DNA of 64,000 nucleotides. Source: Mycobacterium bohemicum DSM 44277 (GTDB lineage: Bacteria > Actinomycetota > Actinomycetes > Mycobacteriales > Mycobacteriaceae). Below are positions 34,553-45,745 of the stretch, one piece after another (the first letter of the stretch is position 1; every line of letters begins with the position of its first letter). The DNA is taken from positions 1,420,333-1,484,332 of the forward strand of contig NZ_CSTD01000001.1 of the NCBI RefSeq assembly GCF_001053185.1. The letters are read 5' to 3'. The notes under the pieces were generated by a model, which worked only from the letters and a program-made list of their open reading frames with translations, searched no databases and was not told where the DNA came from. The position numbers were made by a program, and so were the translations under genes.

Positions 34553-36493
34553 ATGAAGACGACCATCCCCCTGATGGGCCCCGGAAATCCAAGCCCAGCT
34601 GGGACTGTGCCCTACCGGGAGGAGCCCGTGCCGCGCAGCCTGGATCTCGTCGTCACCTCCGTGGCAACTCAGCTCATGGAGGCCACCGGGCCGACCGTGG
34701 GCCGGGTGAGCGAAAGGGTCCTCGCGCAACTCGTCGACCAGTTCGATCTGGACGGCAGCTTCCTGCGCCACCACGACCACGACCGCCGGGCTTCGCTGCT
34801 GGTCGCCGAGTGGCCGCCGCGGACCGACGTTGACAACCCCGATCCGATGGCCGTCGTCCACTTCAGCAGCGCCGACCCGATACTTGCCGAGTGTGAGCAC
34901 GGCAGGAAGCCGGTGGTGATCCGGCCGGAACAGACGTCCCGCTCCTTTCTGCGTCGGCCCGGGGGAGCGAAGCGATCAGACTCCCCGTCGGTCGCCGCCG
35001 CACCGCTCGTCTCGGGGGAGGTGACCACCGGCGTGCTCGGCTTCGTCAAGTTCGGCGCGCGCAGGTGGAAGCAGGAAGAGATCAACACGCTCGAAGCGGT
35101 CGCCGCGCTGTTCGCCCAGCTGCAAGCGCGCATCGCGGCCGAGGAGAAGCTCCGCTACCTGGCTGAGCACGACGATTTGACCGGCCTGTACAACCGCCGG
35201 GCGCTCGTCGCGCACCTGACGGACCGGCTCGCGGCCGGAAGCCCCGGACCCGTGGCGGTCCTGTATCTCGACCTGGACCGGCTGAAGCCGATCAACGACT
35301 ACCTGGGCCATTCGGCCGGAGACTGGTTCATTCGGGTTTTCGCGCAACGCATTCGGGCGTGCGCCGGCGGTGAGAGCATGATCGCCCGGCTGGGCGGCGA
35401 CGAGTTTGTCGTGATCCCCAACGAGCCGATGTCGGCGACGGCCGCGGAGTCGTTCGCCCGTCGGCTGGGCGCGATGCTGCGCGAACGGTTGGCGATCGGC
35501 GGCCACATGATCACCCGGACCGTCAGCATCGGCGTGGCGGTCGGCAGGCCCGGGCGCGACAACGGCACCGATTTGCTGCGCCGGGCCGACGAGGCGGTGC
35601 TGACGGCCAAACGGGGCGGCGGCAACCAGGTTGCGATGTCCACCGACGATATGTCGCTGAAAAACGCTTTCCGCAACGACATTGAGCTCCACCTGCAGGG
35701 TGACATCGACAGCGAGGCGTTGCTGCTGCACTACCTGCCCGAGGTCGACCTGTGGACCGGCGCCGTCGTGGCGGCCGAAGCCCTGGTCCGGTGGCGGCAC
35801 CCGATCTGGGGGCTGCTCCTGCCCGACTCGTTCATCGGGGTGGCCGAGTCGACGAACCTCGCCGGGGAACTGGGCCGGTGGGTGATGCGAAGCGCCTGCG
35901 CGGAATTCAGCCGCTGGCGATCCAACGGTGTCGCCCAGAGCGCGACCTTGCGGCTCAACGTATCGCCCGTGCAGCTGATCACCCGCGGCTTCGTGCGCAG
36001 CGTTGCCGACACCATCGACGAGTTCGGCATCGACGCCGGATCGGTGTGCCTGGAAATCACCGAACGCGCCGTGGTGCATGACATCGAAACGACGCGAAGG
36101 ACGCTGGCGGAGCTCAAAGACGTCGGGGTGCAGATCGCGATCGACGACTTCGGGACCGGTTATGCCGTTCTGTCGCATCTGAAGTCGCTGCCGGTCGACA
36201 TGCTCAAGATCGACAACGGCTTCGTGCGTGACCTCGGCACCAACGCGGGCGATCTCGCGATCGTCCGGGCGATCATCGGGCTCGCCGAGGCCTTCGGCCT
36301 GCAGGTCGTCGCCGAGGGGGTCGAAACGCCCGCCGCGGCACTGACTTTGATGCAGCACGGATGCCACAGGGCGCAGGGCTTCCTGTTGTCCAGGCCCGTC
36401 CCCGGCGTCGCCATGGAGGCGTTGTTCGCCGCGCGGTGGATGCCGATGCCGTTTTTGACCGACCGCGAGGCGTTGTCGTCAGGCGCGCTCTGA
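34553..36493 (+). CDS. GAF-GGDEF-EAL cyclic-di-GMP enzyme (Rv1354c-like)
   Basis: A 646-residue bifunctional c-di-GMP enzyme. A GAF-like sensor domain (about 40-195) precedes a diguanylate cyclase domain with intact GGDEF (281-285) and a phosphodiesterase domain with intact EAL (409-411), DDFGTGYA and VAEGVET. Both active sites look functional, as reported for the single such protein of M. tuberculosis, Rv1354c, which can both make and break c-di-GMP. The gene is divergent from the ECF41 operon and 7 bp from the next gene, so the latter may be cotranscribed. ATG 34553 follows GAGGAG. Confidence 0.93.
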   Translation: MKTTIPLMGPGNPSPAGTVPYREEPVPRSLDLVVTSVATQLMEATGPTVGRVSERVLAQLVDQFDLDGSFLRHHDHDRRASLLVAEWPPRTDVDNPDPMAVVHFSSADPILAECEHGRKPVVIRPEQTSRSFLRRPGGAKRSDSPSVAAAPLVSGEVTTGVLGFVKFGARRWKQEEINTLEAVAALFAQLQARIAAEEKLRYLAEHDDLTGLYNRRALVAHLTDRLAAGSPGPVAVLYLDLDRLKPINDYLGHSAGDWFIRVFAQRIRACAGGESMIARLGGDEFVVIPNEPMSATAAESFARRLGAMLRERLAIGGHMITRTVSIGVAVGRPGRDNGTDLLRRADEAVLTAKRGGGNQVAMSTDDMSLKNAFRNDIELHLQGDIDSEALLLHYLPEVDLWTGAVVAAEALVRWRHPIWGLLLPDSFIGVAESTNLAGELGRWVMRSACAEFSRWRSNGVAQSATLRLNVSPVQLITRGFVRSVADTIDEFGIDAGSVCLEITERAVVHDIETTRRTLAELKDVGVQIAIDDFGTGYAVLSHLKSLPVDMLKIDNGFVRDLGTNAGDLAIVRAIIGLAEAFGLQVVAEGVETPAAALTLMQHGCHRAQGFLLSRPVPGVAMEALFAARWMPMPFLTDREALSSGAL

Positions 36494-36524
36494 CGCCCGG
36501 GTGACGACGGTGAATTCGGTGCGG

Positions 36525-38168
36525 ATGAAAGCGCTCGTGACTGTCGTGTGCGCGGTCGCTCTCGTCAGCGGGTGCGGCGGCAAGAGCAATCCGGGACCGC
36601 TGTCGGCGATGGTCAGCCCGCCCATACCGCCCAGCGTCCAGGACATCTCCAACCCGCTGCGCGGCCAGTACGAAGATCTGCTGATTCCGCTGTTCCCGCA
36701 AGGGAATCTGGCCCAGCAGCGGTACCCGGCGTGGCCGGCTTCGTATGACGCCAGCATGCGTATCTCCTGGCGGCAGTTGCAGCCCGTCGATCCCCGGACG
36801 CTGCCGCCGGACGCGCCCGACGACCGCAAGTTCGACTTCAGCGCGATCGACGACGCTCTGAACAAGGTGGGCAACCGCAACATGCGCCTGACCCTTCGGG
36901 TGCTCGCCTACAATTCCTGCTGCAGCGACACGTATCCCGACAACACCAACATCGCCATCCCCGACTGGATGCGGCCGGCGTCCATCAGCTATCCCGCGCC
37001 GACCAACGGTCCGGCCCCCGGCGTCACGCAGGTGGTGCCCAATTGGAACGATCCCGGTTACCTCAGCGCTTTCGCGGATCTGCTCGCCGCGCTCGGTCGC
37101 CGGTATGACCGCGACGAGCGGCTGAGCGTCTTCGAGTTCTCCGGCTACGGCGACGCCAGCGAGAACAACATCGACTATCTGCGTGACGTCCTGAAGGCGC
37201 CGGGGCCCTCGGCGGACGATAGCGTCGCCAAGCTCGGGTACTACAGCCAATTCGGCGATCAGAGCATCACCGCCGACTCCGTTCGCCGGTTGGTCGCGGC
37301 CAACGTCGGCGCGTTCCCGCACACGCAATTGGTGGTGACCCCCGACAACCCGGAGATCGTGCGCGAACTGCTCGCCGACGACGTCACCAAGAAGTTGTCC
37401 GCGCCGGTGGGCCTGCGCGCGAATTGCCTTGGCGCGCAAGCACCGCTGCCGACCTGGGCGGAATCCGCCGACTCCCACTACGTCAAGTCCGACGATTCGC
37501 TCGTCAATGCCCTCAAGCAGCGCATGACGTCGGCGCTGGTGATCAGCGAATGGTGCCGAATGCCAAGCGGAACCGATCCCCGCGCCTACTACGAGAAGGC
37601 CCTGCACGACGTCATCAGGTACCACGTGTCGATGACGTCGAGCGCCAACTTTCCCGACCGGGATGCGACGTCGGCGATGGACCCCAAGCTGTACTCGCTG
37701 TGGGCGCAGGCCAACGCGTCGGCCGGCTATCAGTATTCGGCTGATGCTCAGCCGGGATCGCAATCCCTGGACGGCAAGACCGCGACCATTTCGGTGGCCT
37801 GGACCAATTACGGCTCCGCCGCGGCGAGCGAGCACTGGTCACCGGGCTACAAACTGGTCGACTTCTCCGGAACGGTGGTGCGTAGCCTGCCGGCGGCGGT
37901 GGACCTCAAGGCGCTGGTCCACGACGACTCCAGCCCCTCGCGGGACGAACCGGTCCCGGCCTCGTCGACGGAATCGGTTCATGTCGACCTGACCGGATTG
38001 GCCCCGGGCCACTACACGTTGCGCGCGTCGGTCGAGTGGCAACAGCACAAGCCGGACGCTTCGCACACCGTCAATTACGTGCCGATGGCGCTGGCGCGTG
38101 ACGGCCGCGACGGCTCCGGCCTGTACCCCGTTGCCACGCTGGACATTCCGCGCGGCGCCACGACGTGA
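36525..38168 (+). CDS. Lipoprotein with glycosidase-like fold (Rv1006-like, DUF4832-like)
   Basis: A 547-residue exported lipoprotein: signal peptide MKALVTVVCAVALVSGC with lipobox VSGC. The mature part opens NPLRGQYEDLLIP, with RISWRQLQP and FDFSAIDDAL, patterns of the DUF4874/DUF4832 proteins with a TIM-barrel glycosidase-like domain, and ends in a beta-sandwich-like domain (about 420-545). The substrate is not known. ATG 36525 is chosen over a GTG at 36501 for the signal peptide. It follows the c-di-GMP enzyme closely. Confidence 0.8.
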   Translation: MKALVTVVCAVALVSGCGGKSNPGPLSAMVSPPIPPSVQDISNPLRGQYEDLLIPLFPQGNLAQQRYPAWPASYDASMRISWRQLQPVDPRTLPPDAPDDRKFDFSAIDDALNKVGNRNMRLTLRVLAYNSCCSDTYPDNTNIAIPDWMRPASISYPAPTNGPAPGVTQVVPNWNDPGYLSAFADLLAALGRRYDRDERLSVFEFSGYGDASENNIDYLRDVLKAPGPSADDSVAKLGYYSQFGDQSITADSVRRLVAANVGAFPHTQLVVTPDNPEIVRELLADDVTKKLSAPVGLRANCLGAQAPLPTWAESADSHYVKSDDSLVNALKQRMTSALVISEWCRMPSGTDPRAYYEKALHDVIRYHVSMTSSANFPDRDATSAMDPKLYSLWAQANASAGYQYSADAQPGSQSLDGKTATISVAWTNYGSAAASEHWSPGYKLVDFSGTVVRSLPAAVDLKALVHDDSSPSRDEPVPASSTESVHVDLTGLAPGHYTLRASVEWQQHKPDASHTVNYVPMALARDGRDGSGLYPVATLDIPRGATT

Positions 38169-38663
38169 GCCCACGCTCGGTGCCGGCCGCGGGCCGGCCG
38201 TCGCGAGTCCTGGCCGGCGGCCCACGGCGCGTTGGTGCGGCGGCCGCCGACTAGCGAGCGTGGAGGGCCTATCCGGCCCCGCGGTCGGAGAGCACGGGGT
38301 TGTTGCCGGTCGCGCCATCAAAGCTGAGAAAAATCATATAATTAGTATGCAAAACGCTTGGAAAAAGAGCACAAAGTATGCGATGTTGGTCGCGTCGTGC
38401 GGTTGGCGTCGGCGCGTCCCTGATAACCTCGGAAGCGGCCCGAATGCCGAATAGAGACCGCCCGTCAGCGCTGCCCCAGACCGCTGAAGGACCGGAAAAC
38501 CGCCTAGTGCGCCCTTGCTCGAGGAAGGCGTTGTGAACGTGAAAGTGCTGGGTTCGGCCGAGGGCCACGGCCGCGAGGCGTGCGTCACGGCGGTGCGCGT
38601 TATCGGTAGGCCTGTCGTTCGCCGCCGGCCGCGGTGGTGCACGCAGCGAGGCACTCGCCTCTG
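38169..38663. other. 495-bp intergenic region with an AT-rich patch
   Basis: No credible gene. A GC-rich hairpin lies at 38182-38198. At 38325-38390 there is an AT-rich patch, striking in this genome, with a perfect TATAAT at 38337-38342 but no convincing -35 element. The rest looks like ordinary GC-rich spacer. It probably holds the promoter of the TetR gene at 38664. Confidence 0.5.
38182..38198 (+). terminator. GC-rich hairpin after the Rv1006-like gene
   Basis: GCCGGCC (38182-38188), GCG loop, GGCCGGC (38192-38198): a perfect 7-bp stem 13 bases after the stop at 38168. There is no T-tract. Confidence 0.45.
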
Positions 38664-39332
38664 ATGAAGCCGCACACCACCGACGGGCGCGCCGACACCA
38701 CGCGTCGTCACATTCTGCGGGCCGCCGCGCAGCAGTTCGCCCGCCGCGCATATCACGACGTCGGCCTCGATGACATCCTCGCCCAGGCCGAACTGACCAA
38801 GGGCGCAATGTATTTCCATTTCCGCTCCAAGCACGCGCTGGCGGTGGCCATCATCGACCAGCAGACGGCCGCGGGTACCACCGCCGTGAATGAGCTACTC
38901 AGTCGGGGCCTTTCGGGCCTGGAGACCCTCATCGACTTCTCGTATCTGATCGCCGTCCAAGACATCAAGCTCGACGGCGTCAGAGCGGCGCTGAACCTAC
39001 TCGAGTCGGTCGGCCGTGCCGAGGGGCTGCAGGAAACCGTGCTGTCCGATTGGACACAGGCGGTGACCCAAGTCGTCGAGCAGGCGATCACCGAGGGCGA
39101 TGTCGGCGCGCAATGCGATGCCGAGGGCGTCGCCCAGCTGATGGTGTCCCTGCACATGGGTATTCGGCAGACCAGCAACCTCGACGCACCCGAGCGGTTC
39201 CTGCTCGACCTCGAAAGGTGCTGGGCCTTGCTGCTGACCGGCATTCTGCAACCGGACCGCGTCGAGTACTTCCGCCAATTTCTGCACCGGCGTGCGGCGC
39301 TGGCGATCAAGGCCGGCTCGACGGGTGGTTAA
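38664..39332 (+). CDS. TetR-family regulator (gamma-butyrolactone-receptor type), first of a pair
   Basis: A 222-residue TetR repressor. The helix-turn-helix lies at about residues 28-55 (VGLDDILAQAELTKGAMYFHFRSKH). The C-terminal ligand domain has the length and helical pattern of the ArpA/ScbR-like group (LTGILQPDRVEYFRQFLHRR). Ligand unknown. ATG 38664 is preferred to a GTG ten codons upstream. The next gene is a paralog 121 bp downstream. Confidence 0.85.
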   Translation: MKPHTTDGRADTTRRHILRAAAQQFARRAYHDVGLDDILAQAELTKGAMYFHFRSKHALAVAIIDQQTAAGTTAVNELLSRGLSGLETLIDFSYLIAVQDIKLDGVRAALNLLESVGRAEGLQETVLSDWTQAVTQVVEQAITEGDVGAQCDAEGVAQLMVSLHMGIRQTSNLDAPERFLLDLERCWALLLTGILQPDRVEYFRQFLHRRAALAIKAGSTGG

Positions 39333-39453
39333 CCGGCGGCCCGCGCCGACCGAATTTGGTGGCCGCGGCTGTTAGTCTGAGTTCCGGGTCGGACGTCGAA
39401 ACGCCGAGATCCGGGATCAAAGCAGGTGGACGAATCCGGAGGTGGTGCAGCAC

Positions 39454-40176
39454 ATGGCACGCCAGGTTCGATCGGAAGCCACCCGGCGCAGGATTCTGGA
39501 CGCCGCGATAGACGTTTTCGGTGACGTTGGTTACGCCGCCGCCGGCTGGAACACCATCATCGAGCGTACCGGCATGACCAAGGGCGCCCTCTACCATCAC
39601 TTCGACTCGAAGGAATCACTGGCGTCCGCCATCATCGAGGAAGGCTCCGACGTCGTCCTGACCGCCTTCCGCAACGTCTGCGGATCGTCGTCGCCCGCGC
39701 TGGAGAACATGATTCACGGCACGTTCACCCTGGCGAACGTGTTCAGCTCGGACAGGCTGGCCCGCGCGGCCGAGCAATTGACCGCAGCCCTGGCCGGATT
39801 CAACAAAGCGGCGGCGCGTTTCTGCGAGAGTTTGGTCGACCTGATGGCCGCCGAGGCGCGGCGGGCGAAGGCCGAAGGGGACGTCCGACCCGACCTCGAT
39901 CCGGTGGCGCTCAGTGAGTCGGTCCTGGGCGGCGTCCTCGGAACGCGCCTGCTGACCAACGCGATGTCGGCCACCGAGCCGGCGGGGCCCCTCGGCGAGC
40001 AGGCCATCGTGGACCTGGTCGGCCGCCCGCGTCAGATCTGGGAGCTCGTGCTGGCCGGTGTCGCAACCGACGAGTCGCTGCCGTACTTCCGCGAGTTCCT
40101 AGCGCGCGAGGCGCTGCGCCACGCCGCGCCGGCGCCGCAGGCCGGTCCCGCCGCGGTGGCGCCCGAACCCGAGTAG
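39454..40176 (+). CDS. TetR-family regulator (gamma-butyrolactone-receptor type), second of a pair
   Basis: A 240-residue repressor with DNA-binding domain MARQVRSEATRRRILDAAID to GMTKGALYHHFDSKESLA, close to the ArpA/ScbR pattern. Like its upstream paralog it ends with a helix LPYFREFLAREALR, then an Ala/Pro tail. ATG 39454 follows GGAGG at 39439-39443. The tandem could act on one promoter; the spacer between them (39333-39453) probably holds a separate promoter. Confidence 0.87.
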   Translation: MARQVRSEATRRRILDAAIDVFGDVGYAAAGWNTIIERTGMTKGALYHHFDSKESLASAIIEEGSDVVLTAFRNVCGSSSPALENMIHGTFTLANVFSSDRLARAAEQLTAALAGFNKAAARFCESLVDLMAAEARRAKAEGDVRPDLDPVALSESVLGGVLGTRLLTNAMSATEPAGPLGEQAIVDLVGRPRQIWELVLAGVATDESLPYFREFLAREALRHAAPAPQAGPAAVAPEPE

Positions 40177-40187
40177 GGCGCGCGGCG

Positions 40188-40604
40188 TCAGCGTTCTTCC
40201 TGCCACAACTGTTCGGTGAGGTCCTGGAAGGTCGCGAGGACGAACTGGTCGTCTGCCCGCATGACCGCCGATTTGCTCATCAACGCCCGAACGACCGAGC
40301 CGTCCTTGTGCGCCAATTCGACGACCATGTTCGCCAGCGCGTGAACCACCGATAGCAGGGACTCGGAGTCGGGTGCCTGGTGGAAGATCTGCTGAAACCG
40401 CAGCGACATCACCTCCTCGGCGTCGAAGCCGACCATCTCCGCGAATGCCGTGTTGGTGAACAGGATGCTGCCGTCGTGCCCGATGGCGAGCACGGGAACG
40501 GGAATCCGTTCCAGCACCACCAACGCGGGCAGCTCCTTCAATGCAGTCATCGGCGATTGGCCGTGCTGGCGCTTTCGTCGCTCCACAGGGCGATTATTGC
40601 TCAT
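40188..40604 (-). CDS. Stand-alone PAS-domain protein
   Basis: A 138-residue protein with a basic N-terminus and one PAS domain (about 24-130): RIPVPVLAIGHDGSILFTNTAFAEMVGFDAEEV is the opening, and QDLTEQ the typical end. It has no output domain, so it may act by protein interaction or as a sensor subunit. The ligand is unknown. It converges on the TetR gene, 11 bp apart. Confidence 0.85.
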   Translation of the reverse strand: MSNNRPVERRKRQHGQSPMTALKELPALVVLERIPVPVLAIGHDGSILFTNTAFAEMVGFDAEEVMSLRFQQIFHQAPDSESLLSVVHALANMVVELAHKDGSVVRALMSKSAVMRADDQFVLATFQDLTEQLWQEER

Positions 40605-40652
40605 CGCCGGGGGTGTTCCCGACGCTTTCTTCGGTGCGGCGGCCCGGCACGG

Positions 40653-42257
40653 TCAGACGCGGGGTCCGCGCGGGCCGCCCTGGGGCCCACCGGCCGTTGT
40701 TCGCTCGCCGGTATCGTCCGGCTGGTAGCGCGGGAAAACGCCCGTGGGGGGCGGCAGCAGGGTGCCGGGAACCAGCCGGTCACCGACGGCGGTGAAACCC
40801 CGTCGATCCTCGGCCTGTCCGAGCAGGCCCAGCAGCTTGCCGGCCGACTCCGGCATCACCGGCTGAACCAGCAGCGCCGCGATGCGGACCGCCTCGCACG
40901 TCGTGTAGAGGACGGTGCGAAACCGCGCCTGATCCTCCTCGGACTCGCTCTTGCGTAAGACCCACGGCTCCTGGGCCGAAAAGTATTTGTTCGCGTCGCC
41001 CAGCATCAGCCAGATCGCCTCCAGGGCAAGGTGCATCGCCTGCTCGTCGAAACTGGCGCGCACCCGCCCCAGCAGGCCGTCGGCCGTCGCCAGCAGTTCG
41101 GTGTCGGCGGGCGTGAACTCGCCCGGTTCGGGCACGGCGCCGCCCAGGTTCTTGGCCACCATCGACAACGACCGCTGGGCCAGGTTTCCCAGCTCGTTGG
41201 CCAGGTCGGTGTTGATCCGCGTGATGATGGCCTCTTCGCTGTAGTTGCCGTCCTGACCGAACGGGACCTCGCGCAGCAGGAAATAGCGAACCTGGTCCAC
41301 ACCAAACGTTTGCGCCAACTCCACCGGGTCCACGACGTTGCCCAGCGACTTGCTCATCTTCTCGCCCCGGTGATGCAAGAAACCGTGCGCAAAAACCTTG
41401 CGCGGCAACTCGATTCCGGCCGACATCAGAAACGCCGGCCAGTACACGGCGTGGAACCTGATGATGTCCTTGCCGATCATGTGCAAGTCGGCGGGCCAGT
41501 ACCGGCGGAAGAGTTCCGAACCGGTATCGGGAAAACCGGCACCGGTCAGGTAGTTGGTGAGCGCGTCGACCCACACGTACATGACGTGGCCGGGGTCGTC
41601 GGGCACCGGGACGCCCCAGTCGAACGAGGTCCGCGAAATCGAGATGTCCGCAAGGCCCGAGGAGACGAAGCTGACCACCTCGTTGCGCCGCACCTCGGGT
41701 GCGATGAAGACGGGATTGGCTTCGTAATGGGCGAGCAGCCTGTCGGCGTAGGCCGACAGCCGGAAGAAGTACGACTGCTCCTCGGTCCAGGTCACCGCGG
41801 CCCCGGTTTCGACCGCCACCCGGGTGCCGTCCTCGAGGACCCGGGTCTCGGACTCGACGAAGAACCGCTCGTCGCGCACCGAATACCACCCCGAGTAGTT
41901 GTCCAGGTAGATGTCGCCCGACGCCGCCATCCGCCGCCAGATTTCCTTGGACGCCTCGTAATGGTCGGGGTCGGTGGTCCGGATGAACCGGTCGAAGGAG
42001 ATGTTCAGCGCCTCCTGGACCCGCTGGAAGACGTCCGAGTTGCGCCGCGCCAGTTGCGCGGTCGGCACGCCGGCGGCCGTCGCGGCCTGCGCGACCTTCA
42101 GGCCGTGCTCGTCGGTACCGGTCAGGAATCGCACGTCGAAGCCGTCGAGCCGCTTGAACCGGGCGATCGCGTCGGTGGCGATGTACTCGTACGCGTGACC
42201 CACGTGCGGCGCCGCGTTGGGATAGGCGATCGCGGTGGTGACGTAATAGGGCTCCAT
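40653..42257 (-). CDS. metG: Methionyl-tRNA synthetase
   Basis: A 534-residue class I aminoacyl-tRNA synthetase. The HIGH-like motif is PNAAPHVGH near the N-terminus and the second signature KMSKSLGN is intact. The anticodon-binding helical domain follows, with a Gly/Pro-rich tail slightly longer than usual. Start ATG 42257, divergent from tatD across 26 bp. No zinc-binding cysteines are seen, consistent with the short-type enzyme. Confidence 0.95.
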   Translation of the reverse strand: MEPYYVTTAIAYPNAAPHVGHAYEYIATDAIARFKRLDGFDVRFLTGTDEHGLKVAQAATAAGVPTAQLARRNSDVFQRVQEALNISFDRFIRTTDPDHYEASKEIWRRMAASGDIYLDNYSGWYSVRDERFFVESETRVLEDGTRVAVETGAAVTWTEEQSYFFRLSAYADRLLAHYEANPVFIAPEVRRNEVVSFVSSGLADISISRTSFDWGVPVPDDPGHVMYVWVDALTNYLTGAGFPDTGSELFRRYWPADLHMIGKDIIRFHAVYWPAFLMSAGIELPRKVFAHGFLHHRGEKMSKSLGNVVDPVELAQTFGVDQVRYFLLREVPFGQDGNYSEEAIITRINTDLANELGNLAQRSLSMVAKNLGGAVPEPGEFTPADTELLATADGLLGRVRASFDEQAMHLALEAIWLMLGDANKYFSAQEPWVLRKSESEEDQARFRTVLYTTCEAVRIAALLVQPVMPESAGKLLGLLGQAEDRRGFTAVGDRLVPGTLLPPPTGVFPRYQPDDTGERTTAGGPQGGPRGPRV

Positions 42258-42283
42258 TTCGGGGTCCACCCTATTGTGTGGCG

Positions 42284-43132
42284 GTGAGCTCCAGCCGACC
42301 CGGTGAACGCAAGACGCCGCCCGCCCCGCCGCCGTTGGCGCCGTTGATCGACGCCCACACCCACCTCGACGCGTGCGGCGCACGCGACGGCGAGGGGGTG
42401 CGCGCGATCGTGGACCGCGCCGCGGCGGTGGGGGTGGGTGCGGTGGTCACCATCGCCGACGACCTGGAGTCGGCGCGCTGGGTTACCCGGGCCGCCGACT
42501 GGGATCCGCGGGTCTACGCCGCGGTGGCGTTGCACCCCACCCGCGCGGACGCGCTGGACGACGACGCGCGCGCCGAGATCGAGCGACTGGCGGCCCTCCC
42601 CAGGGTGGTGGCCGTCGGAGAGACCGGCCTGGACCTGTACTGGCCCGGGCGCCTCGACGGCTGCGCCGAGCCTTTAGTGCAGCGCGAGGCCTTCGCCTGG
42701 CACATCGATCTGGCCAAGCGATGCGGCAAGCCGCTGATGATCCACAACCGGGAGGCCGACGCCGAGGTGCTCGACGTGCTCGAGGCCGAGGGCGCGCCCG
42801 AGGTCGTCATCTTTCACTGCTTTTCATCGGACAGCGCAATGGCCCGCCGCTGCATCGACGCCGGATGGCTGCTCAGCCTCTCCGGGACGGTGAGCTTCCG
42901 CAACGCGCGCGCCCTGCGCGACGCGGTCCCCCTGATACCGGCGCAGCAACTGCTGGTCGAAACCGATGCGCCCTTTCTGACGCCGCACCCCTACCGGGGC
43001 TCGGCGAACGAACCGTACTGCCTGCCGTATACCGTGCGCGCGATCGCTGAACTGGTCGATCGCCCCGCGGAGGAAGTGGCGGCCGTCACGACCAGCAATG
43101 CCCGTCGCGCTTATGGCCTGGCGGCCGAATGA
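42284..43132 (+). CDS. tatD: TatD-family metal-dependent hydrolase
   Basis: A 282-residue TIM-barrel hydrolase with DNase activity known in the family. Metal ligands are visible in order: DAHTHLD, GETGLD, MIHNREA, FHCFSS and ETDAPFL. GTG 42284 or 42278 is the start; both lack a strong ribosome site. It is the usual neighbour of rpfB. Confidence 0.93.
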   Translation: MSSSRPGERKTPPAPPPLAPLIDAHTHLDACGARDGEGVRAIVDRAAAVGVGAVVTIADDLESARWVTRAADWDPRVYAAVALHPTRADALDDDARAEIERLAALPRVVAVGETGLDLYWPGRLDGCAEPLVQREAFAWHIDLAKRCGKPLMIHNREADAEVLDVLEAEGAPEVVIFHCFSSDSAMARRCIDAGWLLSLSGTVSFRNARALRDAVPLIPAQQLLVETDAPFLTPHPYRGSANEPYCLPYTVRAIAELVDRPAEEVAAVTTSNARRAYGLAAE

Positions 43133-44605
<1,473 letters not shown>

Positions 44606-44636
44606 TGCTGTGAGGCCTGTTCATCAGGAGGCACTA

Positions 44637-44692
44637 TGGACGACATGCAGACGACCCGGGTTCTCCGGCGGACGGCGGCACGGGTGGCATGA
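44637..44692 (+). CDS. Possible 17-residue leader peptide coupled to fni
   Basis: ATG 44637 is preceded by an ideal AGGAGG and opens [18 protein letters not shown]. Its TGA overlaps the fni ATG (ATGA). fni itself has no good ribosome site, so translation of this short frame may deliver ribosomes to fni. Alternatively it is the scar of a deleted gene. No homologue is known to me. Confidence 0.4.
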
Positions 44693-45735
44693 CCAACGAC
44701 CCGCGCGCGATGACGACCCGCAAGCGGCGGCATATCGACGTCTGCCTGACCGGGCCCGTCAACTATGTCGGCGTGAGCACCGGGCTGGAACGCTATCAGC
44801 TGCCCTACAACGCGTGCACGCAGACCAGCCTGGCCGACATCGATTTGTCCACCGAATTTTTCGGTGTCGATCTGCGGGCGCCGGTGCTCATCGGCGCGAT
44901 GACCGGTGGCGCGGAGCTCTCCGGCACGATCAACCGGAATCTGGCAACCGCCGCACAACAACTCGGCGTCGGCATGATGCTCGGTTCGCAGCGGATCATG
45001 CTGGACAGTGTGCTGGGCGAGCGGGCCGCCGTCAGCTTCAGCGTTCGTGACGTGGCCCCGGACGTCCTGCTGGTCGGCAACATCGGCTTGGCTCAGTTGA
45101 CCAAGACGGCGGTGCCCGAGATCGCCAAGGCCCTCGATCGGGTGGGCGCCAATGTCCTTGCGGTGCATACGAATCCGTTGCAGGAAGCCATGCAGGACAA
45201 CGGGGACACCGACTTCTCCGGGTCCCTGGACAGGTTGCGCGAGGCGGCCGGCGAACTGGGCTACCCGGTGCTGCTCAAGGAGGTGGGCCACGGGATCGGC
45301 GCGACGGCCGTGGCCGAATTGCTGGGCGCCGACGGCAGATTGCCGGTCGCCGGCATCGATGTCGCGGGCGCCGGCGGCACCTCGTGGTCACGCGTGGAAC
45401 AACTCGTGCGCTACGGGGAATTGCGTTACCCGCAGCTGGCCGACTGGGGCATCCCCACCGCGCGGGCGATCGTCGAGGTGCGCGAGGCGTTGCCGGACGT
45501 CCCCCTGGTGGCGTCGGGCGGGATCCGCACGGGCATGGACGCGGCCAAGGCGATCGCGCTGGGCGCCGACGTGGTGGCGATGGCGCGGCCCCTGCTGGCC
45601 GCGGCGATCGAGTCCGCCGCCGCGGTTGTCGATTGCCTGCAGCCGGTCATCGAAGAACTCGCGGTCTGCCTGCACGGATGCGGGGTGGCGGATCTCGGTA
45701 GCCTGCGGGGGGTCAACCTGATCCGCGACCCGTGA
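44689..45735 (+). CDS. fni: Type 2 isopentenyl-diphosphate delta-isomerase (FMN)
   Basis: A 348-residue FMN-dependent IPP isomerase interconverting IPP and DMAPP for isoprenoid and carotenoid synthesis. Family motifs: [48 protein letters not shown], the substrate/FMN stretch [18 protein letters not shown] and [20 protein letters not shown]. The gene is complete. It is typical of mycobacterial crt clusters and probably belonged to one before being placed here. Confidence 0.93.
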   Translation: MTNDPRAMTTRKRRHIDVCLTGPVNYVGVSTGLERYQLPYNACTQTSLADIDLSTEFFGVDLRAPVLIGAMTGGAELSGTINRNLATAAQQLGVGMMLGSQRIMLDSVLGERAAVSFSVRDVAPDVLLVGNIGLAQLTKTAVPEIAKALDRVGANVLAVHTNPLQEAMQDNGDTDFSGSLDRLREAAGELGYPVLLKEVGHGIGATAVAELLGADGRLPVAGIDVAGAGGTSWSRVEQLVRYGELRYPQLADWGIPTARAIVEVREALPDVPLVASGGIRTGMDAAKAIALGADVVAMARPLLAAAIESAAAVVDCLQPVIEELAVCLHGCGVADLGSLRGVNLIRDP

Positions 45736-45745
45736 GGCCGGCGAC

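Noticed and set aside
38325..38390. A SigA promoter built on the perfect TATAAT at 38337
   Set aside because: No acceptable -35 hexamer at 16-18 bp, and -10-like strings occur easily in an AT-rich patch; kept only as a note.
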